Source of the DNA: Strongylocentrotus purpuratus
Taxonomy: Eukaryota; Echinodermata; Echinoidea; Camarodonta; Strongylocentrotidae
Direction: 5' to 3'
DNA length: 64,000 bases
NCBI RefSeq assembly: GCF_000002235.5
Contig: NW_022145596.1
Coordinates: 164,001 to 228,000 of the forward strand
The notes beneath the pieces are model-generated. The model was not told where the DNA came from, searched no databases, and was given only the letters and a program-made list of their open reading frames with translations. The position numbers were made by a program, and so were the translations under genes. Positions 42,105 to 55,375 of this stretch are shown here, piece by piece (the stretch's first letter is position 1; every line of letters starts with the position of its first letter).

Positions 42105-42638
42105 CTTTCATTCACAATACGCGCAAATGTTACGCGATGTAACCATGGTTTGGACTGAGTGGAGCTCACGCCTCCCTAATTAGCTGATTCAAAATATGTG
42201 GGAAGGGTATTTTCAAACCGTTGTGCCAAATGATCCCTTGGGTCTAGCGAAAAAAAAGCACCTGGATATTATCCTTACGTCTAGCCCCACTTAAGCCGCG
42301 GGGGCGCGGCTTGGGGCGCGGCTTAGGAAAGTGGCAAATTTTGGAGCTAGGATCCAAACAACATTTCAATCACTGTTTTCACCAAGATATTTTTAGAATT
42401 CCGGGGGTGGCCCCCTATGGGGAATATGGAGAAAAACCTGCTCTTTCATATGACACCTCATTTATTGAGTTTCACCTTCACGATCACGAGGCATAGAGGT
42501 TTGAATTTCAAATATTTTCATAAAATCATTGACCAATTTTGCATGGTCGCGCAATGCACGTAGACCACATAGGGATGCGTGCAATCTCTATGGGGAGCAT
42601 TTTAGCACACAATATCGGGTGCGCGATCAGACACCCTA

Positions 42639-43160
42639 CTGATATTTGTAGATAAATTTGCTAAAGGTAGAGTTGTTAGAGCCAAAATGAAACATTTGCA
42701 AGCCTATGCCTATGCACACACACCATGCATGCTGATATAGGCAAGGCGCTGTGTGTATATAGTGGCTTCGATGACGAGAAAGGCCTATCCTTGGTTGATA
42801 GAGTAATTGTAACTTAGTGCTAAATAACAGTTTTTCACATCAATTTGATATGCTGATATTTGTAGATAAATTTGCTAAAGGTAGAGATGTTAGAGCTGAA
42901 ATAAAAATTTGCAGGCCTATGCATGCTGATATAGGCAAGGCGCTGTGTGAATATAGTGGCTTCGATGACGAGAAAGGCCTATCCTTGATTGATAGAATAA
43001 TTGTAACTTAGTGCTAAATAACAGTTTTTCACAGCAATTTGATAAGCTGATATTTGTAGATAAATTTGCTAAAGGTAGAGATGTTAGAGCTGAAATGAAA
43101 CATTTGCAAGCCTATGCCTATGCACGCACACCATGCATGCTGATATAGGTAAGGCGCTGT
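42639..43160. repeat. Tandem repeat of about 200 bp, three copies
   Basis: gctgatatttgtagataaat starts copies at about 42639, 42852 and 43046, each followed by tgctaaaggtagag and a copy of gatataggcaaggcgctgtg or gatataggtaaggcgctgtg. Confidence 0.85.
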
Positions 43161-44639
43161 GTGTACGTGTGTGAAGCCTAGAGCTTTGCACAGTTTTGAA
43201 TTTTGCCGCGCATCTTTAGCATGCGTAATGCTTGTTAATGACAAGGTGAGCTCTAATTGGCTGTATGCAAATGAATTCATACTGGGGGTCCTGAGCTCAA
43301 GTGGGAAAAAAATTAAGCACCCTGGCCTGTGCGCCAGGTACCCTGATAGGCCCGATCGAGTATGTTCGTTACAATACACTGCAGTATACACAGTGCATTC
43401 AGAATCAGCATTCCATGAGCGCGGACATTTTGAACAAGTTTACCCACACCAGTTAAGGCCAGGGCTACATGTACATGTACGTAGAAATTCAGCTTACATT
43501 TACTTTTAGCGCATGCTCATAATATAATGTTCATCCAATCTCTCGGCTAATTAGTAATTGCAGCCCCATTTTCCGAAATTGGGGCCTACAAGGGCCCTTC
43601 TTATTTGCTATGGCTAGCTGCCAATCGCTCAATGTTATAAGATATTGATGCACTACAATTGAAAATTAGTGGTAAAAATAACCTAAAATTTGCAAATATT
43701 TTACTAGATCTAGAGCAATACACCTTGCTTCCTTTCCACATGTAACAGATGACTTTACGATCTGCATTCCAATATTTACCTCTGACATGTGTTGGTGACG
43801 CTAATGCTAATTTTAGGTTGTTTTTACCTCTGATTTTTAATTGTAGTGCATCATTGGGAGAAGGAGCGGTATATAGCAAACGTTAAAGCCAGCTACTTAG
43901 TACTTGGGTTGGAAGTGTGTGGGAAGGGGTAATTTCGGACGCATTTTAGAGTTTGTTTACCTGCCTCTCCGCACAGGTCTATGGGCGCCAGTTAAGGCTT
44001 GGTGATGTCAATATCATATTTTACGTTATCTCTCTCTCTCTCACTCTCTCTCTCTCTGGTATCCTTCCTCCGCTCAGGTCGGAGATCGTCGGCACTGTAA
44101 GTCTGCCGAAGTTACATAAATGGCTTTCTATAGGTCGTTAAGTAGATTTTGACAGGTTTGACAAAAACGCTGACCGCTCATGAGAGTGTTTCTATGTTGG
44201 TTCTGCCGGTAACTGCGGAGTACACGAGAATGGCTGATTTGGCTTTGCCAATTTGTTGCCGAATATACAAAAATAGTAATTAGTTGAGTGTGCATATGCC
44301 CGCACATGGAGCTGGGACTTCCCTGGTAAAGGAACAAGCTCAAAACAGAACAAAGACAGGCTATGTCTTTAGCATCTTTCAGGGCTTCCTTTAGAAATTT
44401 GACAAGAACTCAGTCCATTCTCCTGACTACAATTGAAGCACACTGTCCAAAACGTCAAGACCATCTCTTTCTTTGAAAGATCTTGTGAGAATTATGAATT
44501 ATATCCAGGAAAGAATTACACGACAGTTCTTTTATGAACTAACACATTTCTCTAAGAAAGAATACCCAGTCCTTGTAAGGACTACACACATTGTGTACCA
44601 ATTTAAGTTTTTCTCACTCATGTCAGAAATTGTTGTTGA

Positions 44640-45035
44640 TGTTTTTTAGTGAACATGTTTGGGGCGAACAGGCTTTCTCAGCCATGGGTCCAAAACTCTG
44701 GAATAAGCCCCCTCTACAAGTACTTTACTTACTTTGATGTTGAAGCGTAAAGATAAACTTATTTGCCCCTCCAGGTAATGCTATCTCTCTGGTATGGACT
44801 GTACTGTTGTCAACAGAAACATTCAAATTACAACTGAAAACTTATTTCGTTGTAATTATTGCAATATTTTGATTTACTATGTCTAGGAGAATTGCAAATT
44901 TTGTTTTTTGGTTTACTGTTTTTTCTTTCTTATGTCTGTTAAATGTACATGTACTTTTCTCTAAGCGCCATGAGCACCGAAAGGTAGAACTGTGCGCTAT
45001 ACAAGTAGCCACTATTATTATTATTATTATAATAA
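44640..45035 (+). mobile_element. LINE relic, RT C-terminus and 3' tail
   Basis: Reads GEQAFSAMGPKLWNKPPLQV, then TETFKLQLKTYFV, then an untranslated end gtgcgctatacaagtagcca and (ATT)n. This is the standard end of CR1/L2-type LINEs. Lies about 180 bp upstream of the ATG exon of the NAGA-like gene. Confidence 0.75.
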
Positions 45036-45214
45036 TATGACATTGTAGCCCCTTGAGTAGTACCTTATCAAAAAGTGCACATTAAAATACTTTATAATTA
45101 TTATTATCATTGTTATTATTATTGTTTCTGTAGGATACCTCATTTAGCACAAGCCTAATCTTCCTCAAATAATTTACATATGAAGTTTTTTTTCTTCTTT
45201 CTATCCAGGTGATA

Positions 45215-45366
45215 ATGTTGAGAGTGATATTGATATTTGGTGCCCTATGTGGATGCATCTATGCTCTGGATAATGGGTTAGCTAGAACCCCACCGATGGG
45301 ATGGATGGCCTGGGAGAGATTCAGATGTAACATTGACTGCAAAAATGATCCAAAAAACTGCATCAG
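45215..45366 (+). CDS. NAGA-like exon 1: signal peptide and first barrel strand
   Basis: ATG at 45215 gives [17 protein letters not shown], a clear signal peptide, then [20 protein letters not shown], the GH27 N-terminal signature (compare [20 protein letters not shown] in human NAGA). The exon ends in phase 2 at GTAAAT after NCI. A CTATCCAG acceptor 7 bp upstream of the ATG shows the 5' UTR is spliced. Confidence 0.93.
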
Positions 45367-48300
45367 GTAAATAACAATAATGACGGTAATTCTTTAATGG
45401 GATAATAAATTACAGCATGGACGTCTATGGTTAAAAATGTATCAACATCATTGAAAGTTCCATTCAATATCCCAACTTCAACTGTCACAGTATTGAGATC
45501 TGTTTGAATGTTAGGTATCATAGATTAATAGTCAGTGAAGTCTCACACTGTTATCCCTCAGAGTCCTGCAATCACATCACTACGCAGCTTAGCTCGGTCG
45601 TAAGGTTCCACAAAATTGCTGTCAATACTTTAAGAGTCAACATAAGGCCTTAGTAAAAAAGATGTTGTATTGCCCTTTGCGACCGACCCTCAAATCTTGA
45701 AATCTACGGTCAACTTTTTACAATTTTTTTTTTTTTTTTTACCGTTTTTTAGAGAGAAAAAATATCAAAGCATTCCAAACTGAGAAATATCAGCCCAAAG
45801 AGGGGTAGAAAAAAAGGGAAAAAAGTTATTTAAAAAAAAAGATTTCCGACTGACCGACCCCTGTTTTGCTACCTAATGGGCAATTCATCATCTTTTTTTG
45901 TTAGGCCTAACAGCCTAATTGCATGAAGGATAATGTATTTACATCTATATTTATTTAATTTATCCTACTGTATTAAAGTGAGCAGCTGTTCATGGATATG
46001 GCAGACCGAATGGTGGAAGACGGTTACCGTGACGCTGGATATGAATACGTTAACATAGATGACTGTTGGAGTTCTAAGCAACGTGATGCTCAGGGTAGAC
46101 TTCAAGCTGATCCGGATAGATTCCCCAATGGGATCAAAGCACTTGCTGACTATGTGAGTAATACTCTGACAATAATCATATATATCTGGGCCACGTCTTA
46201 AAAGGAGTTTTGATTGATCCAAATCAATCACAAGTTTGCAGTCTTATATCTCTTATGTACATAATTGCAGTTAATATCAATCGCAACTGAGTTGCGATTA
46301 ATATCAACTCTTTTTAAGACGGGGCCAAGGTGTTTTTTCTGATTTGTTGATTGTTTGTGTGTTTTTAAATGCATATTGCTAGCAGCTCTGACACTCAGCT
46401 GTCCTAAAAATTTGTGATAGATGAATCGATTTAGCAGCTTAAGTGCACTTCATAGTCTTTTTAAAGAGAACAAATTATTCCTGTCTTGCAGGTTAGTCAA
46501 CATGAACATTGAACATCATGTGACATTTTTCAAAAACAAATTATCTGCAAAACAAGACAAAAGAAGAAAAAAATGCTTTGATGCATTGGCTTTATCACTG
46601 TCTTTACCTTTTAGCACTGCTCCATATACAATGTATATGACCCAAATTTTCTCTAACTTGTTTGTATCAGTTTGAGACATTTCTCACTATTTATTGTTTG
46701 GATTATTACTTGGGCAACTCCCCCTTCCTAATTGCGTTATAACAGTAATCAGCTGATCAGTCTTTTTTGTACATAACAAATAGATTACAAGTTGGAACTT
46801 GAGCTTTGAGATAAAGTGAACAATATAACACAATGTGGTCTTGGCAGCGTTTCATGAAACTGTCATATGTACAAGTTCACCGACATCCCATAAAAACATT
46901 GGTATTAAGTTTGACTAACCCTGTAAGTTAGTACTATGTCGAATCACATGATTGAATCGGTGTTTTGGCTCCCGATATCAGCAGAATCGGGAGGGACATC
47001 TGATCAATATTTGTTTAGCAACTACCTCCAAAAAATTGCAAAAATTTGACAATTGTAAGCACTTTAAGACCTAAAATCACTCATACCTTGGATAATCCTC
47101 TCATTTTAAGTTTTTTAGTCCATGTTTAAAGCTATTTTCATGCCGTTAAAGTCGAATTGAAAAAGGATTGGAAGAAAAAAATAGGGCTAATTTTTTTCTT
47201 CAAGTTGAGAGCTATCAAATACTAAAAAAACATGAATAGGCACAGCTGAGATTGTTTTGTAATTTGGAGTTGTTGTAGACCATGTCCGTGGATATTGCAG
47301 TAAGTGCCTTTTCATCACTTTAAAATTAATAAAGATTAGTCTTAAAGAAGAGGGAATACGTGCAAGCAGCCATTTTATTAATTTCAACTCCAAATGACAA
47401 AATAATCCCAGCTCTGCATGTTTTTTTAGTATTTGATTGCCCAAAACTTGAACATTTCAGCCCCTTTTTTGTTCTCTTTTTTTCTTCTTCCTATAATTTT
47501 TCATTGATCGGCGATAGGAATTTGTCATCCGATTATGTAAATTGGGCTACAATCAGCCCCTGATCCGATTATCGGTTACAGGGTTAAGTTTAACACGCAT
47601 TTCAATGGGATATCGGTGCAACGATGCCCTGGACTGGTTCCCATTTGTAAGGTACATTGTAATAAATAATTGCTATGTTGAGATTTTTATTTTAGCAATT
47701 CTAAATTAATGTACTTTTATATGGATAATAAATGCTATACTCAATACTTGTTATACAGTAGGCTTGCGGGTGCACCATGTGAGAGAGAGAGGGAGGATTG
47801 AGGAGTCCTGAAAAGGACTCTCGGTAATCTTTCTTGAGGGTTTGTAGTCCTGAAAAGGACTGTTGGTTATCTTTCTTAGCTTATACTTGTTGTGTTCATA
47901 ACAGGTTCACAAGAGAGGTCTGAAGCTAGGTACATATGGTGACTATGGCAACCTGACCTGCGGTGGTTACCCTGGAAGCTTAGGTCATCTTGAAATTGAT
48001 GCACAGACCTTTGCTGATTGGGGTATTGACATGTTCAAGATGGATGGATGTTATGCTGATCCTAAAACCATGGACAAAGGTATACATACTGTTATTAAGG
48101 GCTATACAATTATTATCTTGAGCTTCTTTTTTGGGGTTCAATTATTGAATAATACGGAAAGGGATGTTTTAAGGGTACTATGTCCCATTTGCAGGCCCAA
48201 AAAATGAAAAAGTTAAATTCCAACTGCCTTTGAAAGATAATACTAATTTAGAACTTCCCTAAAAAAGGTGGGGCTTGAAAATGTCTTCAAGTGGGAAAAT

Positions 48301-49835
48301 AACGACTATTAGTTGTCAAATTGACTTTAGGGCTATAGAGCCCAAAAGTAATAGTCTTGATTATCAGACAATTGTACCGAATGGTCATACGTTTTATGCT
48401 GCGCAAAGATTCAATCAGTTTAATCTTGGCCATCACAAGAAGTGGGTTATTGATGTAGACAAATGCTCATGTACCCTTTACAACTCTTTTCATGTATGTT
48501 ATTACCAAAGAAGAAAAAAAGCCAGTCAGTCACTCAATAGTGTCTGACAGTGAAGTCTAGCAAGTAAACGGGTTTCCTTGCATAATTTGAATATGAGGAC
48601 ACTGCTAACGTTTAAATTTCACTGATAGGACATACAGTATATGACATATTCATAATTCCTGCAAAGTTCTACAGAATTTGAGGTTGGCTGCAAAAGGGAC
48701 ATAGTACCTTTAAGAATTATTGCTATGTGACATCATATACATATACCATAACAGAATTGTCATTCATTAATGATCTCTACTTTCAAAGATTTACTTATTT
48801 CTCAATAATGATAATAATATCATGGGTTTATAAAGCACTCAATACTACAATAATGTCTCTGAGTTTCGTAACAGTCATCTTCATTTTTTATTGGATTTTT
48901 CTCAAACTTGCACCAATTTGTTTTCATGATCTATTTACTTGCACTCAGACCAACTTTTAATGAAGGCTTAACTCTCCTTTCATGACAACTGTTTCCCTTG
49001 CAGGTTACCCCCAGATGACAAAATACCTCAATCAGACCGGTAGACCAATCCTCTTCTCATGTAGCTGGCCAGATTATCAACGTGCAAGCGGCATAGACGT
49101 AAGAATTAAGATACAACAACATTCCATTGAAATGGCATCCAGACAACTAAACATTCAACAATTATCATGAAATAGTTACCCCAGTGCCCCCAAACCAACA
49201 CATGTTTCTCTAAATAACCACTCATCCAATAAATATTGGGAACAAATCAATACTTTGTCTGTGGGCTTTATGTGTGAGAATCTCATGGAATCAAAACCCA
49301 TGAAGAATTAAGATTCATGGAGAAGTCTCTGTCTTATACAGTTATGATGGCTGCCATCGTTATTATAAAGGAGAAAAATAATCAATTGCTATAGAATATT
49401 TTTGAGCAGTTAAAAGCTTGTGTGAATTTCGTCAAGGTATGACTAGTTGTGTAATTCTAATTTCCATTACTGGTATGCATATTTTTAAACCTGGAAATTA
49501 TGGCAAATAAAATGAGGAAGAGTACCTTTTTTCAAATTGAGTTTTTGGTTTTTGTTACAGGGGATTTGTATTGCATTACAACATTTCTCCATTTCAGGGA
49601 CAGCTGTGGTAATTCTATGATCTATGTTTATCATGTGCAGGTTAATTACAAACTTATTGCAGAGAATTGTAACATGTGGCGTAACTATGATGACATTCAG
49701 GATTCTTGGGATAGTGTACTAGGAATCATTGATTACTATGCTAAGGAACAAGATACACTAGCCCCAGTACAAGGACCAGGAAGCTTCAATGATCCAGACA
49801 TGGTATGAAATCTAGTACATCACATTCTATCATAT

Positions 49836-49892
<57 letters not shown>

Positions 49893-49961
49893 CTATCTCT
49901 TTTTCTCTCTCTTTTTCTCTCTTTTTCTCTGTCTCTTTCTTTCTGTCTCTCTTTCCCTCCT

Positions 49962-49993
<32 letters not shown>

Positions 49994-52900
49994 CGCTTTT
50001 CCTCCTTTCTAACTCTCTCTTTCTCTTATTCTGTATATGTATTTTCTATCTTCTTGCATCTAGCGAAATCTTATTCACTTTTTTTTTTATATTAAACTCC
50101 AAATCAAAGCAATGATTGAAAATGAAATTCCAGTTAAACGATGTCAGGACATTTTCTGATTCCCTTAATCTAATAGTTCATAAGCAGCTAGCAATCCTGA
50201 GATCTTGTGATTTTTATCTCCTCATGTGAAATACTAAACAAATAAGAGTTGTAAAATAATTTACATCCGACTCTTACCCAGCATGAAACTTTCCCATGCA
50301 ATAGCCAGATGTAAAAATGGGATAAATTATCCATCATTTTCTGGGAAGTGTGCCCTGCACTTCTTAACATTCAGTGGATGTATGGTAGCCTTGATTTGAT
50401 GTGCCCTACTTATGTTTACACTTGCACTAAAAGTTCACTAGAAATGATGGCACATGTATTTTTGTCAATGAGGAGAGTAATATTCTTCTTCTTCTTCCAC
50501 TTCTTTTTCATCTTCCTCTTCTTCCTCTTTCTTCCCTTCTTCACCTTCTCCTACTTATCACTATTATATTATTCTCTTTACTCTTTATTTCTATTTTTCG
50601 TTTCTTCTCAAATTCACTCTCCTTGTACGTCTCTAGAATCTCATACTATACTACTCCATTTTCGCCTCCTTTAATACCTATTAAATCCAGACCTACTATA
50701 TTGTGTTACTCAGTACGGGAGCCTATTCACATACAAGCTATGCTTTTTATTTAGGCTCCCCACATTTTCATTGTTCTACCCAGCCTGTGATATATACATA
50801 TTTCAAAATTTCGTACTTATTTTCCGTACATTATATTTGATTTGAAATCTCTAATTTTTTCTTTTTTTTTTCTTGTGTGAAATCTATTCTTATAATAATA
50901 TACACCTGTATAAAAAGAAAAGAATATAAACTGTTTTTCTATGTAAAATGTGGAATGAATAAAACTTTAAAAACTTCAAACTTCAATTATCATGGTATAT
51001 TTAACAAGATTTGTTCAATTTCTTGTTTACCACCAGATCAAAAAACTATCTCTGATCCATATCAAGCAAACTTGATTCCAATATTTCACATTTTAAATGA
51101 TGGTATTTGAAAAATATTTTTCTCCTTGTACTCTACTATACCTTTTACAATACTTTCAGATCATTGTGGGAGACTTTGGACTAAGCTATGAGCAGGCCAA
51201 GGCTCAGATTGCTATGTGGACCATCTTTGCTGCTCCTATGTTGATGTCTAATGATCTACGAACTATCAGACCAGAGTTCAGAGAGCTTCTTCTTAACAAA
51301 GAAGTTATTGCTATCAACCAAGACCCATCAGGACACTTTGGCAAGCGTGTCTTACAGGTCAGTCTTTGATTATTCAAACTCTATGTGCTACAACATTTGC
51401 TCCAGTGACAATTGCTCCGGGCTTTATTTTGTTAAAAGTATAGGTGTGGTATCGGGTCGGTACTTGATTTGGGGTTAAAGGTAAAGACCAGTTATGGTCA
51501 CGCGATTGCATTGTGAAAGAAACGTTGTGGAATCGATCAGAAAAGGTTGATCATCTAGCATCTAGCATCTGCAAGGTTCTGGAATCATCAAAATGATAAG
51601 AAATTTGGCCCATTCTTCGTAAAGTTACAAGCACTATACACAGAAAGATGTATATGGGACTACCCTATATCTCTCACAGACCATGAGAGAAACAAATTTA
51701 CCAAATATATGAATTAGTAGGCGGTTTCCCGGCAAATTTTTTATCATCATGTATTAGTCAAAACATATTCTTTCACATGATTGGTAATGAGAGCTTCCAT
51801 TTCATTTTTTGAAATTGGGGTGTTTCCAATACTGGTCTTTACCTTTAAGTTTAAGGTTAGGATTAGGTTTATTGTTGGGTCCAGGGTTGGAGGAAATTAC
51901 TTGGAGGCGATCGTCACATGAGCAATTGTTGTACAGCCCTATGTAATGCATACATTTGAAAATATTAATCAAGAGTACAAAGAACTTTTGAATGTTGCAC
52001 AGATAATTCCAAAGTGTAAAAGCAGCAAGCAAAGCAAAAAGAACAGCATTTAGATTACATATATTAACCTATTATACATTACGCAATTATTGAATTTATG
52101 GTAATGACATTTTTTCTTATTTGCACATATACTAAATAGGAAGGGGAAAGGGTTAAAATAGGAACAGTTTATACAAAGCAAAAATAATATATTAGAAACT
52201 TTCCCCTTTTTCACACAATTTTATCATTTTACCTGCACTAGATTTTTTTTTGTAATTCCTACATCATTAATGATAAATGGTTTTAGATATGAAAAGGAAA
52301 TAAATAAATTATGTTATGATGAGAACTACAAATCACTTAGAGACTAAGTAGTATATCTTATGTCATCTAGATTCCTAATCAGGGGTAGACATTCATCTTG
52401 CTGTCATTAAAAAATATCATCAATGATTCAAGAGGAACTAAAAGATTGTCGCTTCATGCTCATTAAGAATTAGCAACCATAATCTCTAAAGTTCTCATTT
52501 CCTAGCATAAGGTTGCCTTCTAATCTGCCCTACACTGTACACATCCCGTACCATATATAGCAAGCTCCTTGTTATGTTGCCTGTAATACTCACGCTTCAC
52601 CTGTCTGGCTCATGTTCACTATATGATCATGCACACTTAGTGTTCTTCTGCTCAATATTTAATCCATTTTACACTGAGTTCACAAAGAGGCCAGTATGAC
52701 CTATGACATATTTTTCCTCTCACAATTTCACTCATGGATCGTGCTCTGTGTCTCTATGTATGCAAATTCAGCATTACAATTTAAAAAATCAATCCTTGGC
52801 AAAGGATGATTTTAAATTCAAAACCAAGCTTTGATAAAACCCTAATTACTCAAGGTCCTAGTAAACACGATCAGAGTACAATATATAAAGATACCGGTAG

Positions 52901-55288
52901 ATTGGTGTTTATCTTTGTTATGTGTTCTGATTCAATCTGCGCTTGCACATATTTTGTATCTAAAACCTATTTACTGTTGCACATATTTATAATAGATAAA
53001 TTTCCTATAGCTTTGCACATTGGCTTTTTGTGTCAGAACAATCAAGGTGATCTTTTTAAAGCTAGTATTGAGTACTCTATTAACATACTGCTGCTAGGTG
53101 ATAAAGACGGGTTTTTTAATGGGAAATTAATCTTGTTATAAAATAAGTAACTTAGAGGCATTTTAACTAAATAAACTGACACTGCTACACTTGGTTCAAT
53201 ATAATGTCAATTTTTGTTGTTGTTCTTCTTCTTAAAACAAGAGTTGTACTGAAGTTAATCTGTTATTTGTATTTTATATGTAATTACATGTATCACTTTT
53301 AAGGAATATTAATCTCCTGGAACAAATTTTAACAAATATAGAATAATACTATTTTCAGGATGCAATATTCAAGAGCTTTGTAAATATTGTATTTATACAT
53401 GTAAGTAAGGAATGCAAGTATTTTCATGCACTTACATGATATGATGTCCAATGGTGTAAGAAAAATAATTAATGAATATACATCACTTTAAGGGAATATT
53501 ATGAATGAGAGTTACTTAGTGCTATGTTCAACCAAACAACCCCCATCCAGGACCCAAAGATTGACGTTGAGATTTGGACGAGACAGCTACAGAATGATGA
53601 GTATCTGATAGCCATCATGAGCCGATACATCAAACTACCACTCAATGTGAACACCACTCTAGCTGATCTTCAACTACCTACCAGGGATACTGGATATATT
53701 GTTAGTGGTATAAGGGCTTTAGGAAGTAATATCATGCAGCATTTACAGATGAAAGATAGACTTCAACAGAAAGTTAATCCGAGTGGAGTAGCTGTTATGA
53801 AGGCCATTCCATTTCCATAGCCAAGTAGATCAATTGTGCCTTGGTAGTATAGGAGAGATGATATTCAACAGTCGAAGGCATATGATGAAAAAGAAATCCA
53901 TAGTGTCTTGAACTAAGGATAAACACAAATAGCAAGCACCATATGAAAATTTTCTGTCTAAAAAATAAAGAATAATTTACAGGTATATACAGGCATATGC
54001 CCAAAAGGATTTGTTTACATTCAAAATGGACAATTCAATCACTCTAGTTTATTGGAAGATGTTTATTAGTACATTGAATAAGGATTGGGAAAGCATAGCA
54101 TCATGGTAAATGAACAAAACTCAAATGTGTTTTCTTGCTATCAGTCATAATAACAGTCTTTGGATTTGTTTAAATATATGATCAGACATTGAAGAAATGT
54201 ATATTTTTATTCAGTCATTGTGTATAGTAAAATAAAAGACATATCTATTATAGAAAGATGTGGTCTTATTACTGATATATATGTATATGTTGTTATTTAA
54301 CTGCATTGCAAATTTTAATCATTATTATGAAAGTGTCAAAAGGCTTATGTTAAGAGTAACATTTATTTCATCGATACATTTGATTTGTGGGCCTAATTAC
54401 TTCAATACCTGAGTGCCTTGTAGTTTTGACGTTCTTACGGAGAGAACTTTGTCAAATTATTTTAGCATTAATGTGCAATGTTATTATTGAAATAGTCAAA
54501 GGAAAGGAAATACTAGTGAAATATCTGCTGACATTTTTCCTTGTCTTTATAAAGAGGCTTTCTTTTTTAACCTATACCAGTTGGAACTTGGAAACATGGA
54601 ATGAAGAATAAAATATAAATATCTAGCTTCATCAGAAAAAATGTATGTACAGTATGTATTCATGAAAATCGTGTGCCAAGCACAAAATTGTATGTATTTT
54701 TATTAAGAATATTGGATATCCTGCAATGAAAAAAATCAAAGAAGTACAGTAAAATTATTAAATGTGTTTTTTATTTGTTCATTGAAAGTATTTTGTAGAA
54801 AGATAGAAATCTTAGTAGTTAAGAGACCATGAAAATAATGTATTTTGTTTGTGTAATGTGAAGAAGTAAAAGTTGCATTTAAAAAATGAGTATGATTTAA
54901 TATATTGGGCAAGTCTAAAAAGTTTTCAGATTTAAAGAAATATACATATACTTAATCAATTAAATGTTTTCTATTTAGCACTAATCTTTGAGAAGTTTGA
55001 GGTTAGTACAAATGATATTTGAATTATAACTAAAGTGAAAGCAAACAGTTATAAAAACATTTTTAAACTGCAACACCAGCAATTATATACAATTATAAGC
55101 CAAGCTGATTTTGTTAGCCAATTCAAAACTTTGTTAGTAACATTTTTCTTTTCCTGAAGCTTACATGTTTAGCCAATATTAAGACCTCATTTCAAGGGTG
55201 CTTGACAAGATTTGGTTATTATCTACTGATTGTCTTTTTGTTTATTTCATTTTTATGAGTTTTAGTAGTAGTTGTATAGTAGTATGAC

Positions 55289-55375
<87 letters not shown>

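Larger units (their letters stand above)
40590..43330. mobile_element. Nested inverted-repeat complex
   Basis: The left arm (40590-40679 plus 41527-41597) is repeated inverted at about 43168-43320: caatcagacctcatcttgtc against gacaaggtgagctctaattg, and gcatgctaaagatgcgcggc against gccgcgcatctttagcatgc. The left arm is split by the 847-bp insert at 40680-41526. The interior holds an interleaved palindrome (41.93-42.10 kb) and three tandem copies of a roughly 200-bp unit. Confidence 0.7.
36601..45214. other. Intergenic region between divergent genes
   Basis: The two genes are head to head, so both promoters should lie here. I see no convincing core promoter. The region is filled with an imperfect-palindrome MITE, a degenerate hAT MITE, LINE tails, CT repeats and a large nested inverted-repeat complex. 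Open frames up to 165 codons are low complexity or lack family signatures. An untranslated first exon of the NAGA-like gene should be near its 3' side. Confidence 0.6.

Noticed and set aside
47187-47563. Similar frames on both strands in intron 2
   Set aside because: They are the two arms of a foldback element, not genes.
52806-53141. 111-codon frame between exon 6 and last exon A
   Set aside because: AT-rich, no similarity to the GH27 C-terminal domain, and no acceptor in the needed phase at its start that I could justify.
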